A stretch of 33,386 bases of DNA from the NCBI RefSeq assembly GCF_005503145.1, contig NZ_SCNV01000076.1, positions 1-33,386 of the forward strand, written 5' to 3'. Source of the stretch: Burkholderia sp. 4M9327F10. GTDB taxonomy: Bacteria > Pseudomonadota > Gammaproteobacteria > Burkholderiales > Burkholderiaceae. Below the pieces are notes generated by a model, which saw only the letters and a program-made list of their open reading frames with translations, ran no database searches and was not told the DNA's origin. A program made the translations under genes and the position numbers. This document shows positions 16,169 through 23,737 of the stretch, one piece after another; within the stretch, counting starts at the first letter, position 1, and every line of letters begins with the position of its first letter.

Positions 16169-16755
16169 GCGATTACGCAGAACAGCATTACCTGCGGACC
16201 ATGATGATGGTCCGCCGTGGAAAGATCTCGCTCGTCAACGACAGCGGCGTGATCCAGACGGTGCAGCTGCCGCCCAGCGGACTGGAGACGCGTGACAACC
16301 TGAAGCGCATCGCCGAATACGGTCTCACGTCAAACCCGCCGGAAGGCACTGACGCCTACATCCTGAACATCGGCGGCGACCCGTCCAATGGCGCGGTCGT
16401 GGGCACGAACCATCAGCAGACGCGGCCAACGGGATTAGAGCAGGGCGAGACTCAGATCTATAACGGGCCCGCCGGCACGAGTGTGTATCTGTCGAACGGC
16501 GGCATCGTTGTCAATGCGAACGGACAGCCGGTGACGGTCAACGGATCGACCACGGTCACGATCGTCGCTGCAACCGAGATCATCGCCGACACGCCGCTTC
16601 TGAAATGCACCGGGGACATCCTGGATAACTGCGATACGAACACCCGGACCATGGCAGGGATGCGCACGGTAGCTAACGGCCATACCCACAAGGTGATGAA
16701 CGTGCAGGGCGGTAGCAGCACGATCGAAACGAATCCGCCGGATCAAGACGAATGA
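16165..16755 (+). CDS. Baseplate central spike (Mu gp45-like) with HxH apex
   Basis: The 196-residue product matches Mu gp45 (197) in length and layout. An N-terminal OB-like region (about 10-100) is followed by a beta-helical stretch of alternating V/T/N residues (about 105-150). Near the C-terminus NGHTHKV holds His173 and His175, an HxH motif of the kind that coordinates iron at the tip of P2 gpV and related spikes. The spike would pierce the outer membrane during contraction. The start is ATG 16165, overlapping the hub stop; a longer open frame from 16024 is spurious. Confidence 0.9.
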   Translation: MSDYAEQHYLRTMMMVRRGKISLVNDSGVIQTVQLPPSGLETRDNLKRIAEYGLTSNPPEGTDAYILNIGGDPSNGAVVGTNHQQTRPTGLEQGETQIYNGPAGTSVYLSNGGIVVNANGQPVTVNGSTTVTIVAATEIIADTPLLKCTGDILDNCDTNTRTMAGMRTVANGHTHKVMNVQGGSSTIETNPPDQDE

Positions 16756-17207
16756 CCGATACCACGACAGTCTGGGATGTCGCGAACTCCCGTGGCGACT
16801 GGGCGCTTAATGGCGTCCAGTTGCAAACTGGCCAGGACCTTCAGACCGCCTACCTCATCAGCATCTTCACCGATCGCGAGGCGCAACCCGGGGACGTCAT
16901 TCCCGACTGCACGAACGATCGTCGCGGGTGGATTGGCGACGCCGGTGCCGACTACCCGATTGGCTCGCGCATGTGGCTGCTCGAGCGGGCGATCAAAAGT
17001 CAGCAAACGATGAACCGTGCTCGGACCTATGTGACCGAGGCGGTGCAATGGCTGCTCGATGACGGCGTCGTCTCAAAGCACGATCTCACGCTCGCATGGA
17101 TCCAAGGGGCGCCCGGGACGTGGGGACTTGGTATCTGGATTCAGGCCTACCGGCCTGACGGCACGAAATTTCCGCAATTCAACTGGGTCTGGGGGCAGTT
17201 CCAATAA
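16752..17207 (+). CDS. Baseplate protein GP46 family
   Basis: A 151-residue protein in the Mu gp46 position. It starts VWDVANSRGDWALNGVQLQT and has LISIFTDREAQPGDVIPD, GWIGDAGADYPIGSRMWLLE and a C-terminal WGLGIWIQAYRPDGTKFPQF. These are recognisable GP46 segments. The family is related to the T4 gp25-type wedge components that nucleate the baseplate. It overlaps the spike gene by ATGA and the next gene by one base (TAATG). Confidence 0.88.
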   Translation: MTDTTTVWDVANSRGDWALNGVQLQTGQDLQTAYLISIFTDREAQPGDVIPDCTNDRRGWIGDAGADYPIGSRMWLLERAIKSQQTMNRARTYVTEAVQWLLDDGVVSKHDLTLAWIQGAPGTWGLGIWIQAYRPDGTKFPQFNWVWGQFQ

Positions 17208-18343
17208 TGCCGTACGCACGCCCAACACTATCGCAGCTGCTCACGCAGGTGAAGCAGGACATCGCTGCCGGTCTCGAGGGCTCCGATCCGCTCCTGCGCT
17301 TCGGCAACCTCAATATCACGGGCGTTGCGCTCGCGAACCTGATTAACGCCGTCTATGGCTATCTGGACTGGATCGCGCAGCAGGCGGTTCCAGTCACCTC
17401 GAGCGGCGAGTTCCTGCTTGCGTGGGCAGCGCTGAAGAACGTGTATCAGGAGCCTGCTGCGCAGGCCACGGGCACCGTGAGTTTTCCCGGGACCAACGGC
17501 GTGGATCTGCCATTCGGGACGCCCATTACCCGCGGCGACGGCGTCGGCTATACCACAACAGCAGATGCCACCGTCTCGGGCGGCGCGGTCGTCGCCCCGG
17601 CGATTGCCAATGCCGATCCGACTGGCCAGACGGGCGCGTTCGGAAACTGCGACGCCGGCACCACGTTCACGCTGGGTACGGCGATCAACGGTATCCAGTC
17701 GAACGGCACGGCGACCACTGTATTCACCGGGGGTGCCGACATCGAGTCCGAAGACAGCGTGATGACCGCGATGCTTCAGGCCTATCAGAACGTGCCGCAA
17801 GGCGGTGACGCGCAGGACTATGTGACCTGGGCGCTGACCGTCCCTGGCGTCACGCGGGCGTGGTGCAATCCGAACGGCATGGGCGCCGGAACCGTCGTTG
17901 TGTACACGATGTTCGACAACTCGGAAGCTTCCCACGGCGGCTTTCCGCAGGGCACGAACGGCGTGGCAACGGGCGAACCGCGGAGTCCGACGACGGCGAC
18001 CGGCGATCTACTGGCGGTCGCAAATGCGATCTTCCCGAAGCAACCGGTGACCGCTCTCGTTTATTCGTATGCGCCCGTTGCCAACCCCATCAATTTCGCA
18101 TTCACGGGCACCTCTGGCTGGAGCGCGGCGACGAAGACCGCAGTTCAGAACGCGATCAATAGCGTGTTCCTGCAATACGGTGCACCGGTCACGACCTCGA
18201 TTCCTGACATCGATATCTCGCTGATCGAATCGGAAATCGCTGCGATATCGGGAACCGCCGGTTTCGTCATGACGTCGCCGAGCGCGAACATTCCCAATGT
18301 GCTCGGACAGATGCCCACGATCGGGACGATTGCTTACACGTAA
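17207..18343 (+). CDS. Baseplate J-like protein (Mu gp47)
   Basis: This 378-residue wedge protein links baseplate hub to fibres. The N-terminal RPTLSQLLTQVKQDIAAGLE, followed by LINAVYGYLDWIAQQAVPVT, GEFLLAWAALKNVYQEPAAQ and GTVSFPGTNGVDLPFGTPIT, is the standard Mu gp47/P2 gpJ pattern. The middle has GDAQDYVTWALTVPGVTRAW and the C-terminal third GAPVTTSIPDIDISLIESEI. Length matches Mu gp47 (about 359). The start ATG shares the A of the preceding TAA. Confidence 0.92.
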   Translation: MPYARPTLSQLLTQVKQDIAAGLEGSDPLLRFGNLNITGVALANLINAVYGYLDWIAQQAVPVTSSGEFLLAWAALKNVYQEPAAQATGTVSFPGTNGVDLPFGTPITRGDGVGYTTTADATVSGGAVVAPAIANADPTGQTGAFGNCDAGTTFTLGTAINGIQSNGTATTVFTGGADIESEDSVMTAMLQAYQNVPQGGDAQDYVTWALTVPGVTRAWCNPNGMGAGTVVVYTMFDNSEASHGGFPQGTNGVATGEPRSPTTATGDLLAVANAIFPKQPVTALVYSYAPVANPINFAFTGTSGWSAATKTAVQNAINSVFLQYGAPVTTSIPDIDISLIESEIAAISGTAGFVMTSPSANIPNVLGQMPTIGTIAYT

Positions 18344-18348
18344 CGACG

Positions 18349-18945
18349 ATGAGCTCAGCACCCAACTATCAAGCAGCCGATTTCCTCGCCGCCCTGCAGG
18401 CCTGCATGCCGCGGGGGAGGGTTTGGCCGAAGGATGTGGATGCGGTCCAGACACAGACCCTCGCAGGATGTGCCACGCCTTTCGCGACGCATTCCGCGCG
18501 CGCTAACAACTTGCTCGTGGATGCGTTTCCCGCGTCGCCCGAGGAGTTGTTGCCCGAGTGGGAGCAGACGCTCGGGCTGCCCGATCCGTGCGCAGGCGAA
18601 GCGCCGACGATCCAGCTTCGGCAGGCCCAGGTGCTTGCGAGGTTTACGGCAGTGGGAGGCCAGTCGGCCGCTTATTTCATCAGCTTGGCCGCGACGCTGG
18701 GCTACGAGATAACGATCACCCAGTTCGCTCCATTCCGGTTTGGAGATGTCTTCGGGACGCCCATGTATGGCGTCGCGTGGGCGTTCGCGTGGCAAGTCAA
18801 TGCACCCACGTTTTCGGTGCATAAGTTCGAGTTCGGCGTCGACACGTTTGGCGAGCCTTTCTCGTACTGGAACAACAACGTCCTCCAGTGTGAGCTGCAG
18901 CGCTACGCGCCGGCCCATACCTATCTTCTCTTCAATTACGACTGA
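18349..18945 (+). CDS. DUF2313 baseplate/fibre-attachment protein (Mu gp48)
   Basis: A 198-residue protein of the YmfQ/Mu gp48 family (P2 gpI analogue). The hallmark N-terminal block is present: ADFLAALQACMPRGRVWPKD, then NNLLVDAFPASPEELLPEWE and QTLGLPDPCAGEAPTIQLRQ, followed by QSAAYFISLAATLGYEITIT. The C-terminus LQRYAPAHTYLLFNYD also fits (the 'PAHT' motif). It lies between gp47 and the tail fibre and is thought to connect the two. Confidence 0.92.
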   Translation: MSSAPNYQAADFLAALQACMPRGRVWPKDVDAVQTQTLAGCATPFATHSARANNLLVDAFPASPEELLPEWEQTLGLPDPCAGEAPTIQLRQAQVLARFTAVGGQSAAYFISLAATLGYEITITQFAPFRFGDVFGTPMYGVAWAFAWQVNAPTFSVHKFEFGVDTFGEPFSYWNNNVLQCELQRYAPAHTYLLFNYD

Positions 18946-18951
18946 GGCCTC

Positions 18952-20256
18952 ATGGACCGTCTGATTGCTACGAACTCGGTACCGTTTGCGAGTGCAGATA
19001 CCGCGCCCGCGACAGGAACGCCTCAATATGCCACCACCGGCAATCCTGCTACGAGCACGCCGCCGACAGTGTTCCCCGCCTATGCGTGGAACATGCTTCA
19101 GGATGAGATTTACAACGTCATCATCGCAGCAGGGCTAACGCCGAATCGCAATGCATGGAATCAGCTGCTCACAGCGATTCAATCGATGCTGCAGGGGAGC
19201 ACGACGAACGTAGGTGTCGATACCGGTACTGCGAATGCATATGTTGTTGCATTCACGCCTGCATTGACCGCTCCGATTCCCTGGGTGCCTTTCTGGATCA
19301 AGGTTGCGCACGCGAACACCGGCGCGTCGACGCTCAATGCAACCGGAACGGTAGAGCCGCTCGTTGGCGGTGCGCATCTCGCGCTGCAGGGGGGCGAGAT
19401 GGTCGCGAACGGGAATGCACTTATCTACTGGAACCCGACTCTCGCGGCCGGCGCCGGATCGTATGTGCTGCTGTTTTGCTCGGGCGCGCCCGAACAGATC
19501 GCACCGGCCAGCGCGCCCGAGCATGCCGCGCAGATGCAGCAGATGATTGGCGTAGTTGGTTCCGTTCGAAACCTGAAGGCTTCGCTAAATGCTGCCGGTA
19601 CAAGTTTGACGCTTACCGCAGACGAAGTAGGGGTGAAATCGGCGCTCGGCGGCCCGGCGCAGATGCTTGCGAACTTCAATCAGACGGTGTCGACCACGGT
19701 CTCGGGTATCGGCGGCGTCGTCGGCACCGCGCTCGCCGCGAGTGGTTTCGCTGGAGTCTACGCGGCATGGAATCCGACCACGCAGACGCAAGGCGCATTC
19801 ATCGTCAATGCGAACTCGCTGGCACCGAACGTTGCGGTGTCGCCTCCGGCGGGCTGGGTATCAACGGGTTTGATTTCGGTGTGGCCGCTGAATGCAAGCA
19901 CGCAGTTTATCGCGGCCTTTCAGAACGCTCGACGCATTCGCTTTGCGGCCGTCTATTTTCTTTCGTCTAGTAGCACGCCAGCGTCACCAACTTCGCTTGC
20001 GCTAACCGCCATTCCGGTGAACGCAAAAAAAGTGCGCGGATATTTCGCATTTCAATCAACAACGACGACATCAAGCATCACCTGCGCGATTAGTGCGACG
20101 AATCCTTTTATGGATGTCATTAGCATTCAGGGTATCGGGCAGAGTGGTTTTCCGTTCGAAATTGATTTGCAGACTGCGCAGACCGTATATTGGCAAGCAG
20201 CGAATGCTGCTGGCACGTTCGGGGTGAACGCGCTTATTACGGGCTACGAGATTTAA
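18952..20256 (+). CDS. Tail fibre protein
   Basis: The 434-residue product follows gp48 and begins MDRLIATNSVPFASADTAPA, an N-terminal attachment region. It is rich in Thr/Ala/Asn/Gly with no enzyme motif, as expected of a trimeric fibre. Segments such as VPFWIKVAHANTGASTLNAT resemble fibre repeats of Burkholderia phages. The C-terminal third (from about nucleotide 19,930) changes codon use toward A/T (for example around 20,020-20,120), which suggests the receptor-binding tip was exchanged by recombination. A TGAGG ribosome-binding site precedes ATG 18952. The receptor cannot be inferred. Confidence 0.82.
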   Translation: MDRLIATNSVPFASADTAPATGTPQYATTGNPATSTPPTVFPAYAWNMLQDEIYNVIIAAGLTPNRNAWNQLLTAIQSMLQGSTTNVGVDTGTANAYVVAFTPALTAPIPWVPFWIKVAHANTGASTLNATGTVEPLVGGAHLALQGGEMVANGNALIYWNPTLAAGAGSYVLLFCSGAPEQIAPASAPEHAAQMQQMIGVVGSVRNLKASLNAAGTSLTLTADEVGVKSALGGPAQMLANFNQTVSTTVSGIGGVVGTALAASGFAGVYAAWNPTTQTQGAFIVNANSLAPNVAVSPPAGWVSTGLISVWPLNASTQFIAAFQNARRIRFAAVYFLSSSSTPASPTSLALTAIPVNAKKVRGYFAFQSTTTTSSITCAISATNPFMDVISIQGIGQSGFPFEIDLQTAQTVYWQAANAAGTFGVNALITGYEI

Positions 20257-20267
20257 GGAACTACGCC

Positions 20268-20453
20268 ATGACGACATTAAACGTGCAGTTCGCCGATTCC
20301 ACCGATGAGACGATCATCTCGATATTCGGGTGTGCCCAAGACACGACGGTCTATCCAAACCAAGGTACTATCGATACTTCGGACGCTCGATACAAAACGT
20401 ATTTCGCCACGCTGCCGGAATCTGTTCAGCCGACCCTCCCCAGCCCGCAGTAA
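20268..20453 (+). CDS. Small protein following tail fibre
   Basis: A 61-residue acidic protein (MTTLNVQFADSTDETIISIF at the N-terminus) with no transmembrane segment or signal peptide. A clear AAGGA ribosome-binding site lies 7 nt before ATG 20268, and it starts 11 nt after the fibre stop, so it is probably co-transcribed. The beginning resembles short proteins that often sit right after the fibre gene in Burkholderia phages. A chaperone role for the fibre is possible but unproven. The upstream open frame to 20190 overlaps the fibre and is not used. Confidence 0.65.
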   Translation: MTTLNVQFADSTDETIISIFGCAQDTTVYPNQGTIDTSDARYKTYFATLPESVQPTLPSPQ

Positions 20454-20462
20454 GGTACTGAT

Positions 20463-20499
20463 TACAGGACAATTTCCAAGTCTTACTAAATTTCCTGTA
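20463..20499 (+). other. Hairpin at left border of the accessory block
   Basis: TACAGGA (20463-20469) pairs with TCCTGTA (20493-20499), and inside it AATTT (20471-20475) pairs with AAATT (20488-20492). A one-base bulge (C20470) separates the two helices, giving 12 pairs around a 12-nt loop. No T-tract follows. It ends two bases before the first ATG of the methyltransferase, so it would hide any ribosome-binding site for that start. Confidence 0.55.
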
Positions 20500-20501
20500 G
20501 G

Positions 20502-21614
20502 ATGCCGAGCCAGATGATGACTCTAGGCACACACAGGGAAGATATGGGAAATCAGTTTCGCTCTCTCGCCAAGCGGTTCGTCGTGCGGATTCCTCCGATC
20601 AAGGCGCTGCTCGACAGTAGGCAAACGCTTCTTGACGAAAGGGATGACGTCGTCGCCGAGCGGCGGCATTTGGAAGAGGCGTACGGAGCGCTGGAGACAT
20701 CGCATAAGCGCCTCGAGGAAGAAATTACACGTCTTAAAGACGAGATACAGAAAGGCCATGACAGACTGAGTCTGTTCGGCCCCGATCGGCCGCATGTCCC
20801 CAACGGACATTTCTACTCCCCTGTCCCTTCGCAGGTCGAGCTGCGTAGTGATGAAGATCGCATCTTTGTGCCATTTCCCCGCATCCTTCCTGGGATCGAT
20901 TTGCGGGAGAACGAGCAATTAAATTTGCTCGATGCTTTCGCGACGATGTACCACGATTTGCCGTTCACAGAAAAAAAGCAGAAAGAGTTTCGTTACTACT
21001 ACGATAACTCTGCGTATAGCTATACGGACGCGATCTTTCTCAATTCGATGATTCGGCACGTCAAGCCGAAGCGCATAGTCGAGGTAGGGTCCGGTTTTTC
21101 TTCGTGCATGACTCTTGATACGAATGAAATCTGGTTCAACAATAGTATTGACTGTACGTTCATTGAACCGTATCCAAAACTGCTGAACTCACTGATAAAA
21201 GACGAAGACAAGGGCAGAATAAGGGTGCTTGAATCTAGGGTGCAGGATGTTGACCTGGATTGTATACGAGCACTGGAGAGAGACGATATTCTTTTCATCG
21301 ATTCGACTCATGTGAGCAAGATTGGCAGTGACGTGAATCGGATTGTGTTCGAAATATTGCCGCTCTTGACCTCAGGCGTATATGTGCATTTTCACGACAT
21401 ATTCTATCCTTTCGAATACCCGAAAGAATGGGCGTTCGAAGGGCGCGCATGGAACGAAGCCTACATCCTGCACGCATTCCTTCAGCACAATTCAGAATTC
21501 GAGATCGTCGCGTTTAACAGGTTTCTGCTGCATTTTCACCGAGATTTTTTCGAGCGGAAGATGCCTCTTTGCCTGAAAAATCTCGGTGCCAACATCTGGT
21601 TGAGAAGGAAGTAG
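20502..21614 (+). CDS. Class I SAM-dependent methyltransferase with N-terminal coiled coil
   Basis: A 370-residue protein. Residues about 36-90 form a charged heptad-like helix (ERDDVVAERRHLEEAYGALE then TSHKRLEEEITRLKDEIQKG), a probable coiled coil. The methyltransferase domain (about 165-370) has motif I IVEVGSGFSS (192-201), motif II FIEPYP (220-225) and the acidic strand DILFIDSTH. The substrate is unknown. Similar proteins occur in surface-polysaccharide clusters, so modification of host surface sugars is a reasonable guess. The gene is clearly richer in A/T than neighbours and uses AAA, ATA and TAT codons freely, a sign of recent acquisition. Start: ATG 20502, or ATG 20544 (residue 15), which has an AGGGA-like site and escapes the hairpin. 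Confidence 0.8.
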   Translation: MPSQMMTLGTHREDMGNQFRSLAKRFVVRIPPIKALLDSRQTLLDERDDVVAERRHLEEAYGALETSHKRLEEEITRLKDEIQKGHDRLSLFGPDRPHVPNGHFYSPVPSQVELRSDEDRIFVPFPRILPGIDLRENEQLNLLDAFATMYHDLPFTEKKQKEFRYYYDNSAYSYTDAIFLNSMIRHVKPKRIVEVGSGFSSCMTLDTNEIWFNNSIDCTFIEPYPKLLNSLIKDEDKGRIRVLESRVQDVDLDCIRALERDDILFIDSTHVSKIGSDVNRIVFEILPLLTSGVYVHFHDIFYPFEYPKEWAFEGRAWNEAYILHAFLQHNSEFEIVAFNRFLLHFHRDFFERKMPLCLKNLGANIWLRRK

Positions 21615-21633
21615 CTCGATCCCAGAACAGCCC

Positions 21634-23289
21634 CTAACTTGCGGATAATTTGACCGTCAGGCGGCCGATGTGCCCGTTGACATTCTGCGACTGGCTCGAT
21701 GTCCCGCTGGCGCCAAAGAACACATAGTACGTCCCATCGTTGTTGCCGGTTGGCACTGGCGTTGGATCGCACATTAGAGCCTGCGCCCAACCAGGAATCA
21801 TCTGCGCAGGCACCAGCGGTCCACGCTTCGTCCAGTTGACGCCGTCGGGGGACGTAGCCCATCCGAGCGAACGCTTCATGTCCTTGTTGGCCGTGAAAAT
21901 CATGAAGTACAGGCCATCCTGATACACGATGGACGGTTCTGCATCACCGACATCATCAAAGTCACCGGGCGCGCCGTTGGCAAACAGCGGTTGCGCGTCC
22001 TTCGTCCAGTTGACGCCGTCCGTCGACGTGGCGCGCGCCATCGTGAAACTGTAGTCATGCGTCACCGCCGAGTAGTACATCCAGTATTGGTTGCCGACCT
22101 GAAGCACATACGGATCGCTTGTGTACAGGTCGTCATAGGAACCGGCCGGCCCGGCCGCAATAACCGGATTCGGCTGCATCGTGAAATTGATGCCATCGGG
22201 CGACGTGGCGAGTCCGATTTGCTGATGGCCGTCTGCCGATTCTCCCTGGAAGTACATGAACATCTGGCCGTTGACCACGATGTTGCTGCCGTTGGCAGCG
22301 ATGTACTGAGTTGTCCAGTCGCCGATCGAGAGGACTGGAGTAGCTCGTTTGTTCCAGGTCAGGCCGTTGTCAGTCGAGGTGGCATAACCGGTTTGCCATA
22401 CGGTACCGTCCCAGCCAGAGTAGTAGTTGATCAGGTTCCCCCCGAACTGGATCACGGAGGGGTTGAGAACGTCCTGCGAGTCCCATGCGCCGGCCGCGCC
22501 CGGCGACAAAACCGGATTCGCTTCGAGTGCGGTTACCTGCGCATACGGTTGTGCCAGCACATCGACCGGCGACGAGGCTACCGACTGGCTGCCGGAAACG
22601 AGTTGCGCGAGGACCGGAGCCTCGTTGTTGGCCTTCCACTGGTACATGGTCGCGTCCGGATGCTCACCGTCCGGAAGATGTTGCTGCCATTCAGGCGTAA
22701 GGCTGATCTGGGCCCAGTCGTCGATCACGGTTGCGCCGTATTGATCGGCAACCTGAAAAGCAGCGGCGCGATATCGCCTCAGCAAATCATCGCTCGCTGA
22801 CGTTTCCGGGTTGGTCGTCATGATGACGACGCGCTTGCCAGCGGCTTGCGCGGTCTGGACGGCTTGAGCCAAGAGGTCAGCGAAACCGTCCTGAGTCTCG
22901 CCGTCGTTGAGCCCAAAATTGAGCGTCACGATTTGGGCCGACGACTTTGCCATCTGTTGTGCCCAGGTCAGCGCAAATCCGTGGCCGCTATTCAGGAGGT
23001 CGCCGAGGGTCGTGCCGGCCACGCCGTTATTCGTCACGGCCACGCGGGTACCGAATTGTTTCTGCAGGAGCGCTTGCACCGCGCTCGGCTCGGTCGTAGA
23101 GGCGAGCGCATATCCAGCAACTGGACAGGAGCTCAGCAGAGTCGTGCTCGAGGTGAATGTGCAGCCGACCGTCGTCGAGTCGCCGTACTCTTCAATGAGG
23201 ACTTGCGGAGCGCTCGCCGATGAACTGACGGCTGCCGCAGATTGGCTACCACCGCCGCCACAAGCCGAAAGCGCGCATCCGAGCGTCAT
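21634..23289 (-). CDS. SGNH hydrolase / five-bladed beta-propeller putative lipoprotein
   Basis: From ATG 23289 the product has 551 residues. It starts with a hydrophobic stretch and a lipobox-like LSAC with Cys10 then GGGG. The SGNH/GDSL domain (about 28-232) shows all blocks: GDST with Ser38, the block II segment NNGVAG, GLND with Asn128, and DGEHPD with Asp207 and His210. An esterase or deacetylase activity is therefore likely. Residues about 250-551 contain repeats like YATSTDNGLTW, LATSPDGINF, RATSTDGVNW and WATSPDGVNW, typical of GH43/GH32-type propellers that bind or cut polysaccharide. Start uncertain: ten residues are too few for a normal signal peptide. The frame stays open to an ATG at 23637 with a good AAGGA site, but that extension overlaps the regulator gene. 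Probably a secreted lysogenic-conversion factor. Confidence 0.75.
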   Translation of the reverse strand: MTLGCALSACGGGGSQSAAAVSSSASAPQVLIEEYGDSTTVGCTFTSSTTLLSSCPVAGYALASTTEPSAVQALLQKQFGTRVAVTNNGVAGTTLGDLLNSGHGFALTWAQQMAKSSAQIVTLNFGLNDGETQDGFADLLAQAVQTAQAAGKRVVIMTTNPETSASDDLLRRYRAAAFQVADQYGATVIDDWAQISLTPEWQQHLPDGEHPDATMYQWKANNEAPVLAQLVSGSQSVASSPVDVLAQPYAQVTALEANPVLSPGAAGAWDSQDVLNPSVIQFGGNLINYYSGWDGTVWQTGYATSTDNGLTWNKRATPVLSIGDWTTQYIAANGSNIVVNGQMFMYFQGESADGHQQIGLATSPDGINFTMQPNPVIAAGPAGSYDDLYTSDPYVLQVGNQYWMYYSAVTHDYSFTMARATSTDGVNWTKDAQPLFANGAPGDFDDVGDAEPSIVYQDGLYFMIFTANKDMKRSLGWATSPDGVNWTKRGPLVPAQMIPGWAQALMCDPTPVPTGNNDGTYYVFFGASGTSSQSQNVNGHIGRLTVKLSAS

Positions 23290-23291
23290 CG

Positions 23292-23606
23292 CTACGGCTG
23301 CGGCTCTCCATCGGGCGCCAGGGAATCGGAGGATTTGTCCGGATCGACCACCGCCCCGATTCGGCGCATTTCGTCGAAAACGGCCGCGAGGTAGTACGCA
23401 GGCAGCACGGTCATTGCTGCCCCCATGAAGAGGTTCGCCAAGGGCATTCCCTGAGGCTTGTTCTCGTCGACGTATTCCCTCCAACGTCGACTGCTCTTGA
23501 GCCCCGTGACTCTGGCCATCTGCGTGCCGGAGTAGCGGAGCCTTTCTTTCCACTCCTTCATCTGTGGAACTGAGGCAGGACGATAGAGCATGGCGAGTTG
23601 ATCCAA
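23292..23606 (-). CDS. Small putative helix-turn-helix regulator
   Basis: The 104-residue product (TTG start at 23606; 99 residues from ATG 23591) has a helix-turn-helix-like segment MKEWKERLRYSGTQMARVTG followed by SSRRWREYVDENKP. A helical C-terminal part includes YYLAAVFDEMRRIGAVVD. Small phage proteins with this SVP-x-MK-x-LK-x-RL-x-YSG layout are usually annotated XRE-like regulators. The stop (TAG) is two bases before the hydrolase ATG, suggesting coupling. The only promoter visible upstream contains a palindrome inside its spacer, so autoregulation of both genes is likely. Start uncertain: neither candidate has a strong ribosome-binding site. Confidence 0.65.
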   Translation of the reverse strand: MDQLAMLYRPASVPQMKEWKERLRYSGTQMARVTGLKSSRRWREYVDENKPQGMPLANLFMGAAMTVLPAYYLAAVFDEMRRIGAVVDPDKSSDSLAPDGEPQP

Positions 23607-23688
23607 GACGCGCAGGCGCGCGAAAGCAGGCTTTCATGACGGGTTCCTTTCGGATGGCGGCCGCGCGAATGCGCTTCCTATGATGCGA

Positions 23689-23717
23689 AATGTAGGCGGA
23701 ATCCGCCTATGTGTCAA
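23689..23717 (-). promoter_or_regulatory. Sigma70 promoter for the leftward regulator/hydrolase pair
   Basis: Read on the minus strand, TTGACA (23717-23712) is a perfect -35 box. A 17-bp spacer follows (23711-23695), then TACATT (23694-23689) as the -10 box. The start point would be near 23682, about 75 nt before the regulator. It is the strongest promoter-like signal in the phage part of the window. Confidence 0.75.
23693..23709. promoter_or_regulatory. Palindromic operator inside the promoter spacer
   Basis: TAGGCGGA and TCCGCCTA form perfect 8-bp arms around a single central base (23701). The element fills most of the spacer and touches the -10 box, so a dimer bound here would exclude RNA polymerase. 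The obvious candidate ligand is the regulator encoded directly downstream. Confidence 0.7.
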
Positions 23718-23737
23718 GAAAAATGATTCGACCACCG

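Noticed and set aside
20461..20489. Possible promoter (ATTACA, 17 bp, TACTAA) before the methyltransferase
   Set aside because: Only about four and three consensus bases match and it lies within the hairpin; too weak to list as a feature.
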